Below are positions 9,303-17,968 of a stretch of DNA of 64,000 bases, in pieces. This DNA is from Altererythrobacter sp. B11 (GTDB lineage Bacteria > Pseudomonadota > Alphaproteobacteria > Sphingomonadales > Sphingomonadaceae), in contig NZ_AP018498.1 in assembly GCF_003569745.1 (NCBI RefSeq), positions 124,001 to 188,000 on the forward strand, written 5' to 3'. Below the pieces are notes generated by a model, which saw nothing but the letters and a program-made list of their open reading frames with translations, made no database searches and was not told where the DNA came from. How positions within the stretch are numbered: the stretch's first letter is position 1; every line of letters begins with the position of its first letter. A program made the position numbers and the translations under genes.

Positions 9303-9304
9303 GC

Positions 9305-9670
9305 GTGGCCGACGAGATGATCCCGCGTGATTTCGACGGCGGTGCCGAAGTGCTGCGCGCGCTGGCACACGCCGTGCGCCTGCAGATCCTGTGCTCGGTC
9401 AAGGAAACCGAACGCTCCGTGGGCGAGATCGAGGAGGTGACCGGCATCACCCAGCCGGGCCTGTCGCAACAGCTTGGCGTGCTGCGCAAGGCCGGGCTGG
9501 TGGAGACCCGCCGCGAAGGGAAGCAGATCTTCTACCGCGTCGACCGTGCGCGCATCGCCGCGGTGAGCGAACTGCTGAATACGCTGGCCGGCCCGGCGGC
9601 GGAACGGCCGGTCGCGCCGCGCAGCCGCCCGAGCAGCGGAGCCGCCGTGTTCGCCCGCGTGACGCGCTGA
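9305..9670 (+). CDS. ArsR-family repressor, SqrR/BigR/YgaV-like, with one cysteine
   Basis: 121 residues. Winged helix-turn-helix of the ArsR family with the sequence style of sulfide sensors SqrR, BigR and YgaV: RLQILCSVKETERSVGEI, then the recognition helix QPGLSQQLGVLRKAGLV. The family senses persulfide through two cysteines. The first is present (Cys30 in ILC). The position of the second, normally near the end of the last helix, reads NTLAGP with no cysteine, and the protein has no other. It starts with GTG two bases after the peroxiredoxin stop. It probably represses blh, its own operon and possibly sqr, but its redox switch must differ from the two-Cys model. Confidence 0.85.
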   Translation: MADEMIPRDFDGGAEVLRALAHAVRLQILCSVKETERSVGEIEEVTGITQPGLSQQLGVLRKAGLVETRREGKQIFYRVDRARIAAVSELLNTLAGPAAERPVAPRSRPSSGAAVFARVTR

Positions 9671-9674
9671 GCCC

Positions 9675-10115
9675 TCAGGCCCCGGCCACCGCGCGGCCGG
9701 CCCATTCCACGATTGCCGGTTCGGGCAAGGCGCCAGCGCGCCGGCCGATCTCCCGCCCGCCGCGCAACAGCAGCAGAGTGGGGATGGAGCGGATCTGAAA
9801 CCGCTCTGCCAGCCCGGCTTCCGCTTCTGTATCCACCTTGGCGAGCACCATTCGCGGCTCCAGCCGCGCCGCCGCCGCTGCAAAGGCGGGGGCCATGGCG
9901 CGGCATGGGCCGCACCAGGATGCCCAGAAGTCCACCAGCACCGGCAGCGTGCCGCGCGTGACCAGCCGGTCGAACAGCGCCGTGTCGGCGGCAAGCGGCA
10001 TTCCGGTGAACAAGGGCCGACCGCATCGGCCGCATTTCGGCTGCTCCGCAAGCCGCGCATGCGGCACGCGGTTCAGCGCGGTGCAAGAAGGGCAGACGAT
10101 CGTCTCGTCAGTCAT
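9675..10115 (-). CDS. trxC: Thioredoxin 2 (TrxC) with zinc ribbon
   Basis: 146 residues. An N-terminal zinc ribbon (CPSC at 8-11, CGRC at 28-31) precedes a thioredoxin domain with WCGPC (Cys68 and Cys71) and the cis-proline in RSIPT. This is the architecture and length of TrxC. The ATG at 10115 has GGAGG six bases upstream, and the gene overlaps the end of the RND permease gene by eight bases, so it is the last gene of the adaptor-RND-trxC operon. It could reduce the peroxiredoxin, Blh or protein persulfides of the same island (inference). It converges on the arsR gene with a four-base gap. Confidence 0.92.
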   Translation of the reverse strand: MTDETIVCPSCTALNRVPHARLAEQPKCGRCGRPLFTGMPLAADTALFDRLVTRGTLPVLVDFWASWCGPCRAMAPAFAAAAARLEPRMVLAKVDTEAEAGLAERFQIRSIPTLLLLRGGREIGRRAGALPEPAIVEWAGRAVAGA

Positions 10116-13100
10116 GGGCAGCCTCCGCCTGATGAGCCTGCCCCAGGGTGGCCGGATGGCCGTCGTCACGCAAGACGATATAGATGGCGGGGATGACCAG
10201 CACGGTCAGCAGCGTGGAGCTGGCAAGGCCGAACAGCAGCGAGATCGCCAGGCCCTGGAAGATCGGATCGGTCAGGATCACCGCCGCGCCGATCATCGCC
10301 GCCGCGGCGGTGAGCACGATGGGTTTGAAGCGGATCATCCCCGCTTCCAGCAGCGTATCGCGCAGCGGCTTGCCCGGCGCGCGCGCATGGCGGATGAAAT
10401 CCACCAGCAGGATGGAATTGCGCACGATGATCCCCGCCAGCGCGATGAAGCCGATCATGCTGGTGGCGGTGAAGGGCGCGCCGAACAGCATGTGGCCGAT
10501 CACGATGCCCACCAGCGTGAGCGGGATGGGGATGAGGATCACCAGCGGCAGCTTGAAATTGCGGAACTGCCCCACGACCAGCACATAGATCGCCAGCAGC
10601 GCGACCATGAAGGCAGCGCCCATGTCGCGGAAGGTCACCCAGGTGATTTCCCACTCCCCGTCCCACAGCAGGCTGGGCCGCTGCTCGTCCTCCGGCTGGC
10701 CGTTGAGCCGGATCACCGGCTTCTGCAGCCCGGCGGCCGCCCAATCGAAGGAATCGACCGCCTCGTCCACGGCCAGCATGCCATAGATCGGCGCCTCGTA
10801 GCGTCCGGCCAGTTCCGCCGTCACCATCGCCGCGCCGCGCCCGTCGCGGCGGAAGATCGACTGGCCGCCCTCCGTCGTCTGCGCATCCACCACCTGGTCC
10901 AGCCGGACGAGCTGCGGCCCGGCCGCACCCGCCGCGACGGCCACCGGCGTGGCCCCCAGTGCCCCGTCCCACCGGCGCTGCGACTGGTCCAGCGTGAGCT
11001 GGATCGGCAGCGGATCGCGCCCTTCCCCCTGCGGCGCATAGCCCAGCGTGGCGCTCCCCAGCATCGCGGCCATGCTGTCCAGCACCTGCCGCTCCGGCAG
11101 GCCGTAGTAATCCAGCCGGTCGCGATCGGGCAGCAGCCGCAGCTGCGGCACCGGTTCGCCGAAGCTGTTGTCCACGTCCACGATGAAGGGCACCTGGCGG
11201 AAGATCGCCTCCAACTGGCGAGCGGTGGCGCGGCGCGTCGCCTCGTCCGGCCCATAGACCTCGGCGAGCAGCGTCGCCATCACCGGCGGCCCCGGCGGCG
11301 TTTCCACCACCTTTACGGAGGCGCCCTTCGGCAAAGGAAGGGCGGCCAGCTTCTGGCGCAGATCCACGGCAATCTGGTGGCTGGAACGGGAACGGTCGCC
11401 CTTCTCGCGCAGCGTCACCATCACATCGCCCATCCACGGCTTGGCCCGCAGGAAGTAATGCCGGACCAGACCGTTGAAATTGAACGGGGCGGAGGTGCCG
11501 GCATAGAGCTCCATCGCCTCCACCTCCGGCACGGTGCGGGCCACGGCGGCGACACGCTCCAGCGCGCCGGAGGTCGCCTCCAGGCTCGTGCCCTCCGGCA
11601 TGTCGACCACCAGCTGCACTTCGCTCTTGTTGTCGAAGGGCAGCAGCTTCACCGTCACCGCCTTGAAATAGAACATCGAACAGGCGAGCAGCGTGGCGAG
11701 GCCCACGGCGATCAGGAAGCGCAGGGCGCCCTGCCGCGTGGCGATCACCCCGCCCGCCACGCGGGCATAGAGCGCGCCCAGCCGGCCACCCTGCGCCGCT
11801 TCGCCATGGGCCAGCGTCTTGCGGGCGAAGCGGATCATCAGCCAGGGCGCGATGATCACCGCGACGAAGAAGGAAAACACCATCGCGGCCGAAGCGTTGA
11901 TGGGGATCGGCGCCATATAGGGGCCCATCAGGCCCGAGACGAACAGCATCGGCAGCAGTGCGGCGACCACCGTCAGCGTGGCGACGATGGTGGGATTGCC
12001 CACTTCCGCCACCGCCTCCACCGCCGCCTGCTCGCGGCTCTTGCCGCTGTCCATCGCCCAATGGCGGGCGATGTTCTCGATCATCACGATCGCGTCATCC
12101 ACCAATATGCCGATGGAGAAGATCAGCGCGAACAGGCTCACGCGGTTGATCGTGAAGCCCATCAGGTTGGAGGCGAACATGGTGAGCAGGATCGTGGTGG
12201 GGATCACGATCGCGGTCACGCCCGCCTCGCGCCAGCCGATCGCGAAGCCGATCAGGATGACGATGGACACCGTCGCCAGCGCGAGGTGGAACAGCAGCTC
12301 GTTCGCCTTTTCATCGGCGGTGGCGCCATAATTACGTGTGACGCTGACCTGCACCGTATCGGGGATGAGGCTGCCCTGCAGCGCCTCCACCCGCTCGACG
12401 ATCGCGCCCGAGACCGTCACCGCATTTGCGCCCGCGCGCTTGGCGATGGCGAGGCTGACGGCGGGGGCCATGGTCCACTGCCCTTTCTCCTGCGCCCAGC
12501 GCCACACGCGCGCCTGATCCTGCGTCGGGCCTTCGCGGACCTGCGCGACATCGCGCAGGAACACGCGCGAACCGTCGATCGCGCGCAGCTGCAAACCGCC
12601 GATTTCGGCGGCGGAGCGCAGCGTTTCGCCTGCCATTGCGCCGCGCGCCAGCCCGCCCTCGCGCAGATCGCCCAGCGGGAAGGCGCGGTTCGCCTGCGTC
12701 GCCGCCTCGATCACGCTGGACAGCGGCACCTGCCTTGCGGCGAGTTTCGCCGGATCCGGCACGATCCGGATCGCCTGTTGCTGCCCGCCGGCGATGAAGG
12801 TCAGGCCGACATCATCCACCTTGGCGATTTCCGTCCGCAGCCGTTCGGCGAGTTGGTGGAGCGACTGGTCGGTCCACTCCCCGGGCGCGCCCGGCCTGGG
12901 GGTCAGCGTGAGCACCACGATGGGCACGTCGTTGATGCCCCGCACCGTGACCTGCGGCGGCGGGATGCCCACCGGAATGCGGTCGATATTGGCGTTGATC
13001 TTCTCGCTGACGCGAGTGGCGGCATCCTCGGGGTCCGAGCCGACGAGGAAGCGCGCCGTCACCAGCACGCCGTTGTCCTCGGCCTGGGTATAGACATGCT

Positions 13101-13347
13101 CCACCCCGTCGATGCTTTTGATGATGGTTTCCAGCGGCTTGGCCACCAGCTCCACCGCATCGCCTGCGGACAGGCCGGAGGCGGCCACCTGGATATCCAC
13201 CATCGGCACGCTGATCTGCGGCTCTTCCTCGCGGGGGATGGTGATGGTTGCCAGCAGGCCCACCAAAATGGCCGCCAGCAGCGCCAGCGGGGTCAGCGGC
13301 GAATTGATCGTCGCCCGGGTGAGCCGGCCGGAAATACCCGGATTCAC
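10108..13347 (-). CDS. RND efflux pump permease
   Basis: 1079 residues of the AcrB/HAE-type resistance-nodulation-division family: an N-terminal helix ending in IPREEEPQISVP, a large periplasmic loop, the helix bundle with GILVDDAIVMIENI (the paired aspartates of the TM4 proton relay), a second periplasmic loop and a C-terminal helix bundle. The paired aspartates argue against a CzcA-type metal pump. It overlaps its adaptor gene by four bases (ATGA) and is followed by trxC. The matching outer-membrane channel appears to be the TolC gene of the divergent sqr operon. The substrate is not shown by sequence; its context suggests a sulfur or thiol compound, or a xenobiotic conjugate. Confidence 0.93.
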   Translation of the reverse strand: MNPGISGRLTRATINSPLTPLALLAAILVGLLATITIPREEEPQISVPMVDIQVAASGLSAGDAVELVAKPLETIIKSIDGVEHVYTQAEDNGVLVTARFLVGSDPEDAATRVSEKINANIDRIPVGIPPPQVTVRGINDVPIVVLTLTPRPGAPGEWTDQSLHQLAERLRTEIAKVDDVGLTFIAGGQQQAIRIVPDPAKLAARQVPLSSVIEAATQANRAFPLGDLREGGLARGAMAGETLRSAAEIGGLQLRAIDGSRVFLRDVAQVREGPTQDQARVWRWAQEKGQWTMAPAVSLAIAKRAGANAVTVSGAIVERVEALQGSLIPDTVQVSVTRNYGATADEKANELLFHLALATVSIVILIGFAIGWREAGVTAIVIPTTILLTMFASNLMGFTINRVSLFALIFSIGILVDDAIVMIENIARHWAMDSGKSREQAAVEAVAEVGNPTIVATLTVVAALLPMLFVSGLMGPYMAPIPINASAAMVFSFFVAVIIAPWLMIRFARKTLAHGEAAQGGRLGALYARVAGGVIATRQGALRFLIAVGLATLLACSMFYFKAVTVKLLPFDNKSEVQLVVDMPEGTSLEATSGALERVAAVARTVPEVEAMELYAGTSAPFNFNGLVRHYFLRAKPWMGDVMVTLREKGDRSRSSHQIAVDLRQKLAALPLPKGASVKVVETPPGPPVMATLLAEVYGPDEATRRATARQLEAIFRQVPFIVDVDNSFGEPVPQLRLLPDRDRLDYYGLPERQVLDSMAAMLGSATLGYAPQGEGRDPLPIQLTLDQSQRRWDGALGATPVAVAAGAAGPQLVRLDQVVDAQTTEGGQSIFRRDGRGAAMVTAELAGRYEAPIYGMLAVDEAVDSFDWAAAGLQKPVIRLNGQPEDEQRPSLLWDGEWEITWVTFRDMGAAFMVALLAIYVLVVGQFRNFKLPLVILIPIPLTLVGIVIGHMLFGAPFTATSMIGFIALAGIIVRNSILLVDFIRHARAPGKPLRDTLLEAGMIRFKPIVLTAAAAMIGAAVILTDPIFQGLAISLLFGLASSTLLTVLVIPAIYIVLRDDGHPATLGQAHQAEAAHD

Positions 13348-14372
13348 CGGCTTTTCTCCCCCGCCGCCCGCACCAGCGTGTCACCTGCGGAGACGCCGGA
13401 CAGCACCTCCACCTTGCCGGGCTCGGCGGAGGGGGCGGTCTGCACCGGGACGGTTGCCGTGGTGCCGTCCGGCGCGCGCAGGACCACGGTGTCGATGCCG
13501 AAGCGGGTCGTCACATAGGCGGCGGGAACGAGGAGCGCCTTGCGGGTTCCGGCCTGCACCTGCGCCGCGACCCGGCGGCCGATCAGCCGCGCGTCGAGGC
13601 CAGCCACTTCGGCGTCGGCCCTCACTTGCCCTGCGGAAACAGAGGGATAGATGCGGGTGACGCGGCCTCGCTGCCCACGATCGAGCAGCACGGCGGCGCC
13701 GGGGCGGAGCGAGTCCGCCAGCGTTTCCGGCAAGTCCAGCCGCAGGATCACGGGGCCGGCGGTGATGGTGGCGATCGCCATGCCGGGCGCCACGGCGGAG
13801 CCGGCGGGAACATCGGCGGCGAGCACCCGGCCGCTGGCGGGGGCGAGGACGAGGCCCTGCCCGGCCACCGCCTCCACCGCCCGCTGCTGGGCGCGGGCCG
13901 CCTGCACCTGCGCCTGCGCCGCCGAAGCTGTGGCCTGCGCCTGCTCCAGCCGCGCCTTGGCATAAACTCCGTTATCGAACAGGAACCTGGCGCGATCCGC
14001 CTCGGCCCGGGCGGCGGTGGCCTGGGCAGCGGCGGCGGCGGCCTTGGCGCCATAGGCGCCGCTCTGATAGCCGAGCTGGCTGTCCGTAATGCGGCCGATC
14101 GCCTGCCCCTTCTGCACATAGTCGCCCTCTTCCACCGAGAGCGAGGCGAGGATGCCGGGGATGCGCGCCAGCGCCTGCGCCTGATCCACCGTCGCCACTT
14201 CGGCGCTGACGGAGGCCCAGTCGGCGGTCTCGGACGGCTGCAAGACCAGCGGCGCGACGGCCGCAGGGGCGCGTTGCTGCACCGGCTCCGCATCGCCGCT
14301 GCAGGCCGCCAGCAGCAGCAGTGCAAGTGTTAGGGCATGCCTTGGGGCTCTGCTCACCGCGATGTCTCCCAT
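13344..14372 (-). CDS. RND periplasmic adaptor lipoprotein
   Basis: 342 residues with a lipoprotein signal (lipobox LAAC, Cys24). A membrane-fusion-protein core follows: lipoyl half (VEEGDYVQKGQAIGRI), an alanine-rich helical hairpin (about 105-170), second lipoyl half (LVLAPASGRVLAADVPAGSAV) and beta-barrel. It is the first gene of the adaptor-permease-trxC operon and is divergent from sqr, with 176 bases between the starts holding an AT-rich dyad. It should connect the RND permease to a TolC channel. Confidence 0.92.
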   Translation of the reverse strand: MGDIAVSRAPRHALTLALLLLAACSGDAEPVQQRAPAAVAPLVLQPSETADWASVSAEVATVDQAQALARIPGILASLSVEEGDYVQKGQAIGRITDSQLGYQSGAYGAKAAAAAAQATAARAEADRARFLFDNGVYAKARLEQAQATASAAQAQVQAARAQQRAVEAVAGQGLVLAPASGRVLAADVPAGSAVAPGMAIATITAGPVILRLDLPETLADSLRPGAAVLLDRGQRGRVTRIYPSVSAGQVRADAEVAGLDARLIGRRVAAQVQAGTRKALLVPAAYVTTRFGIDTVVLRAPDGTTATVPVQTAPSAEPGKVEVLSGVSAGDTLVRAAGEKSR

Positions 14373-14496
14373 GTTCCCGCCTCGAAAACGTTAGCGCACC
14401 GCGCCGCCGCAACCTCTCGGTAGATATCCGGATCGACCGGCCTTGCCGTTTGCCGGATGCTCCACCTTGAGATTGCCCCAGTTGATTTCTCATTTG

Positions 14497-14516
14497 CATA
14501 TATTGTGTATGTGTTG
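14497..14516. promoter_or_regulatory. Probable SqrR-type operator in RND/sqr divergent promoter
   Basis: CATATATTGTGTATGTGTTG. The first 15 bases form an imperfect dyad (five of seven pairs). It starts about ten bases downstream of TTGATT (14482-14487), a possible -35 box for sqr, so binding here would block the promoter. Sixteen of the 20 bases recur in the cydD/cydA intergenic region at 23375-23394. Confidence 0.55.
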
Positions 14517-14548
14517 TAGGGGTCAAGGGGAAAGCGAAGGAGAGGGAC

Positions 14549-15829
14549 GTGGCCGAAGCTCATGTGGTTATCCTGGGTGCCGGGTTGGGCGGCACCATCG
14601 CCGCCTATGAAATCCGTCAGGCCCTGCAGGACAGCGCCCGCGTCACCGTGGTGAACAAGGGGGAGGACTATTGGTTCGTGCCCTCCAACCCGTGGGTCGC
14701 CGTCGGCTGGCGCGAGCCGGAGGCGCTGCGCGTGCATCTCCCCCCGGTCATGGCAAAGCACGGGATTGCCTTCACCGGCGTGAGGGCGAAGCGGGTCGAT
14801 CCCGCCAACAACCGGCTGGAACTGAACGACGGCACCACGCTGGATTACGATTATCTGGTGATCGCCACCGGGCCCGACCTCGCCTTTGACGAGATCGAGG
14901 GCTTCGGGCCGGAGGGCTTCACCCATTCGGTGTGCGAGACGCGCCACGCCGCCGCTGCCCATGCCGCCTTCGAGGATCTGTGCCTCAACCCGGGCCCGAT
15001 CGTGGTCGGCGCGGTGCAGGGCGCCTCCTGCTACGGCCCGGCCTACGAAACGGCGATGATCCTCGATACCGAGCTGAAGCGCCGCCAGATCCGCGACCGG
15101 GTGCCGATCACCTTCATTACGCCCGAGCCCTATATCGGCCATCTCGGGCTGGACGGCGTGGGCGACACCAAGGGCCTGCTGGAAAGCGAGATGCGCCAGC
15201 GGCACATCAAGTGGATCACCAATGCCCGGGTGACGAAGGTGGAACAGGGCCTGTGCCATGTCGAGGAAGTGGACGAGGACGGCGCGCTGAAGCGGACGCA
15301 TGACCTGCCCTTCGGCTGGGCGATGATGCTGCCCGCCTTCCGCGGCGTGCCGGCGCTGATGGGGCTGGAAGGACTGGTCAACCCGCGCGGCTTCGTGCTG
15401 ACCGACCGGCACCAGCGCAACCCGGCCTATCCCAACATCTTCGGCCTCGGCGTGTGCATCGCGATCCCCCCGGTGGCCCCCACCCCGCTGCCGGTGGGAG
15501 TGCCCAAGACCGGCTTCATGATCGAATCCATGGTTACCGCCATCACCCGCAACCTGCAGGAGATCATGGCCGGCGGCGAACCGACGCATGAGGCGAGCTG
15601 GAATGCGATCTGCCTGGCCGATTTCGGCGATGGCGGGGTGGCCTTCGTGGCCAAGCCGCAGATCCCGCCGCGCAACACCAATTGGGCGAGCGAGGGCAAA
15701 TGGGTCCACCTCGCCAAGATCGGCTTCGAGAAATACTTCCTGCGCAAGATCCGCCGCGGCGAAAGCGAACCCTTTTACGAGAAGCTCGCCCTGCATGTGC
15801 TGGGCGTGAAGAAGCTGCGTTTCGACTGA
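14549..15829 (+). CDS. sqr: Sulfide:quinone oxidoreductase
   Basis: 426-residue flavoprotein that oxidises sulfide to sulfane sulfur and passes electrons to quinone at the inner membrane. The FAD-binding motif is VVILGAGLGGTIAAY (6-20) and ATGPD lies near 106. The three catalytic cysteines of the Acidithiobacillus ferrooxidans enzyme class are all present: Cys129 (HSVCET), Cys161 (GASCYGPAYE) and Cys355 (WNAICLADFGD). Also conserved are YIGHLGLDGVGDTKG and the C-terminal amphipathic KWVHLAKIGFEKYF, which attaches the enzyme to the membrane. The start is GTG with GAAGGAGAGGG upstream. It leads an operon with a DUF2892 protein and a TolC channel. Confidence 0.95.
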   Translation: MAEAHVVILGAGLGGTIAAYEIRQALQDSARVTVVNKGEDYWFVPSNPWVAVGWREPEALRVHLPPVMAKHGIAFTGVRAKRVDPANNRLELNDGTTLDYDYLVIATGPDLAFDEIEGFGPEGFTHSVCETRHAAAAHAAFEDLCLNPGPIVVGAVQGASCYGPAYETAMILDTELKRRQIRDRVPITFITPEPYIGHLGLDGVGDTKGLLESEMRQRHIKWITNARVTKVEQGLCHVEEVDEDGALKRTHDLPFGWAMMLPAFRGVPALMGLEGLVNPRGFVLTDRHQRNPAYPNIFGLGVCIAIPPVAPTPLPVGVPKTGFMIESMVTAITRNLQEIMAGGEPTHEASWNAICLADFGDGGVAFVAKPQIPPRNTNWASEGKWVHLAKIGFEKYFLRKIRRGESEPFYEKLALHVLGVKKLRFD

Positions 15830-15840
15830 GGAGACTGCCG

Positions 15841-16044
15841 ATGAACATCGATCGCGCCGTGCTGGCCTTCGCCGGCTTCGTGGTGGTGCTGGGCGCCGTG
15901 CTTTCGCTCACCGTGCATCCCTGGTGGATTGCCCTGTCCATCTTCGCCGGGCTCAACATGATGCAGGCCAGCGTCACCGGCTTCTGCCCCGCGGCCATGG
16001 TGTTGCGGGCGATGGGCGTGCGCCCGGGCACCGCCTTCCGCTGA
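15841..16044 (+). CDS. DUF2892 (YgaP-type) small membrane protein
   Basis: 67 residues with two transmembrane segments and the signature NMMQASVTGFCPAAMVLRAMGVR. This matches DUF2892, the membrane part of the rhodanese YgaP, whose GFCP cysteine lies at the membrane face. Such stand-alone domains are common beside SQR and rhodanese genes. It starts 11 bases after the sqr stop, with GGAGACTGCCG as ribosome site. A likely role is membrane handling of sulfane sulfur or anchoring partners (inference). Confidence 0.85.
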   Translation: MNIDRAVLAFAGFVVVLGAVLSLTVHPWWIALSIFAGLNMMQASVTGFCPAAMVLRAMGVRPGTAFR

Positions 16045-16052
16045 GCGGAACG

Positions 16053-17318
16053 ATGCGGCGGTTCGCCTTCTCCCTGCTGCTGGCCGGGCTCGCCCTGCCC
16101 CTGCCCGCCGCCGCCCAGTCGCTGGACGAGGCGGTGGCCGCCGCGCTCGCCCATGCGCCGCAGATCGCCGCCGCGCGGGCGCGCGAAGATGCCGCCGCCG
16201 CCGCGGTGGACGAGGCGCGGGCCCAGCGCATGCCGCAGGCGGCGGTGGAAGGGCAGATCGGCCTCGGCCGGCTGGACCCCAAGGGCTATTTCGGCCTCAC
16301 CGCCGATGACGTGACGCCGCGCAGCGCGCAGGCGAGTGTCGAGCTGCCGCTGTTCACCGGCGGGCGGGTGGGCGCGGCGGTGCAGCAGGCGGAAGGCGGC
16401 AGCGCCGCAGCCAGGCTGGGCACGGCGCACGCCGCGCTCGATCTCCGCCTGCAGGTGGTGGATGCCTACACAACCGCGCTTTCGGCGCGTGAGCAGGCAG
16501 CGAGCTACACCGCGCTGCGCGCCTCGCTGGCGGAAGTGCTGCGGCAGGCGCGGCTGGCCTTCACCGCCGGGGCCGGCACCTCCACCGAAGTGGCGCAGGC
16601 GGAGGCGCGGCTGGCCGAAGCCGAAGCGGGGCTGGCCGGGGCCGAAGGCGCGCTGGCGGCGGCCCTCGGCCGGCTGGAACGGCTCGCCGGAATGCCGATC
16701 GCACCGCAGGGCGACCTGCCCCCGCCGCCGCCCACGCCCGACACGGTGGAGGCGGCCACGCAAATGGCGGTGGCGGGCAATCCGCAGCTGGAGCAGGCGC
16801 GCCGCATGGCGGAGGTCGCCCGCAAGGGTATTGCCGCCGCGCGCGCCGAATATCTCCCCAGCGTGGGCCTCTATGCCGAAGCCGCCACGGTGCGCGACCA
16901 GTTCTTCCCCGGCTATATCGCCGATAGCGCCAGCGTGGGCCTGCGCGGGCGGTGGACCTTCTTCAGCGGCGGGCGCACCGGCGCCAAGGTAAGCGGCGCC
17001 GAGGCCAATGCCCGCGCCGCCGATGCCGATGCCCGCGCGGCGGAACTGGCGGTGGAGACGCAGGCGATCACCAGCTTCGCCGCGCTGCGCACCGCGCGCC
17101 TGACGCAGGAGGCCGCTGCCCGCCGCGTCGCCGCCACGCAGGAGGCGCTGCGCGGCACCCGGCTGGAAGTGCAGGCCGGCGCCAAGCCGCAGCTCGCCCT
17201 GCTGGACGCGGAACGCGAAGCCATCGCCGCCCGCGTCGCCCGGATCGAAGCCGACGGCCGCCTCCTGCTCGCCGCCTACACCCTGCGCGCCGTGGCGGGG
17301 ATGGACCGGCTGGATTGA
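16053..17318 (+). CDS. TolC-family outer-membrane efflux channel
   Basis: 421 residues: signal peptide (MRRFAFSLLLAGLALPLPAAAQ) followed by two TolC-type helical repeats rich in Ala, Arg and Glu, with VELPLFTGGRVGAAV and GRWTFFSGGRTGAKV as the paired strand motifs. It starts eight bases after the DUF2892 gene, so it is transcribed with sqr. It is the natural partner of the divergent adaptor and RND permease, whose operon lacks a channel. Its last 19 codons and the following about 80 bases are repeated at 17909-18048. Confidence 0.9.
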   Translation: MRRFAFSLLLAGLALPLPAAAQSLDEAVAAALAHAPQIAAARAREDAAAAAVDEARAQRMPQAAVEGQIGLGRLDPKGYFGLTADDVTPRSAQASVELPLFTGGRVGAAVQQAEGGSAAARLGTAHAALDLRLQVVDAYTTALSAREQAASYTALRASLAEVLRQARLAFTAGAGTSTEVAQAEARLAEAEAGLAGAEGALAAALGRLERLAGMPIAPQGDLPPPPPTPDTVEAATQMAVAGNPQLEQARRMAEVARKGIAAARAEYLPSVGLYAEAATVRDQFFPGYIADSASVGLRGRWTFFSGGRTGAKVSGAEANARAADADARAAELAVETQAITSFAALRTARLTQEAAARRVAATQEALRGTRLEVQAGAKPQLALLDAEREAIAARVARIEADGRLLLAAYTLRAVAGMDRLD

Positions 17319-17396
17319 GGGCGGGTGGCGTAACCGCTGGCGATCAGGGCGGGTTTAGGCGGACTTGCGGGCAGAAGCTGCCGGGCGGCAAACGAC
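17259..17396. repeat. Direct repeat, copy 1 (TolC 3' end plus flank)
   Basis: Covers the last codons of the TolC gene and about 78 bases past its stop. It matches 17909-18048 in the same orientation at about nine in ten positions by eye, with small indels. The two copies bracket a lower-GC segment with one small membrane gene. Confidence 0.9.
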
Positions 17397-17410
17397 AACC
17401 TTGCGGACGT

Positions 17411-17746
17411 TCACGCGGGTTGAGGACGGGCCGCTATCCAACCACTTACCGCTGAGACAATTGAAACTGGCAGGGCCAACGCGCAAAGCATAATGATGCC
17501 AATCAGCCAAAGGGGTCCGGATCCGGTGTTGAGCCACATGACGGGCAGTTGCGCGAAAGTTAGCATCATTCCTGCGAGCCAGCCGCGCCTTTTCAAAAGC
17601 AGCCCTCCCAGCGCCGACAAGATAAAGGATACGGGATACCAGACGCTCCAGTAGGTTTCCGCGTCCCAAGGCTCCGCAGCGCCAGTCACTTTGGTTACTA
17701 GGAACCAGTAGGCCGCGCCGCCGATCATCATGAAGAAAATATTCAT
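17411..17746 (-). CDS. Small integral membrane protein of unknown function
   Basis: 111 residues with about four hydrophobic helices: near residues 1-20 (MNIFFMMIGGAAYWFLVTKV), 33-50, 58-75 and 78-104. GGGAG lies nine bases before the ATG. No family was recognised. Its base composition is visibly less GC-rich than the flanking TolC gene, and it lies between two direct repeats of the TolC end, opposite in strand. It may therefore have been acquired during a local duplication or insertion. Confidence 0.65.
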   Translation of the reverse strand: MNIFFMMIGGAAYWFLVTKVTGAAEPWDAETYWSVWYPVSFILSALGGLLLKRRGWLAGMMLTFAQLPVMWLNTGSGPLWLIGIIMLCALALPVSIVSAVSGWIAARPQPA

Positions 17747-17908
17747 CGTCGGGCGCTCCCGCGCATACCTTCACTGCGAACCGAGTGAATCGGCTATAGC
17801 AGTCTCTTCCCGAATACTGCCATTCCGCTTTCCACCCCATACCCGCCGTCAGCCCGGCTGAGCAGCCTCCCCGGGGCGTACACCAAGTTTTAGCCGCCCT
17901 CCGGCCCC

Positions 17909-17968
17909 CGCCTCGTGCTCGCCGCCTACACCCTGCGCGCGGTTGCAGGGATGGACCGGCTGGATTGA
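17909..17968 (+). pseudogene. Remnant of the TolC C-terminus
   Basis: These 20 codons, including a TGA stop, encode RLVLAAYTLRAVAGMDRLD, nearly identical to the C-terminus of the TolC protein ending at 17318. The upstream 590 bases contain no matching TolC sequence, so only the tail was duplicated or survived. Confidence 0.8.

Noticed and set aside
10108-13347. RND permease as a CzcA-type heavy-metal pump
   Set aside because: The TM4 motif has paired aspartates (VDDAIVMIEN) as in drug-type pumps, and no metal regulator or metal chaperone is adjacent.
9838-13518. 1226-codon plus-strand open frame opposite the RND genes
   Set aside because: It mirrors the high third-position GC of the real RND and adaptor genes. 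Its translation is rich in His, Arg, Gln and Asp with no domain.
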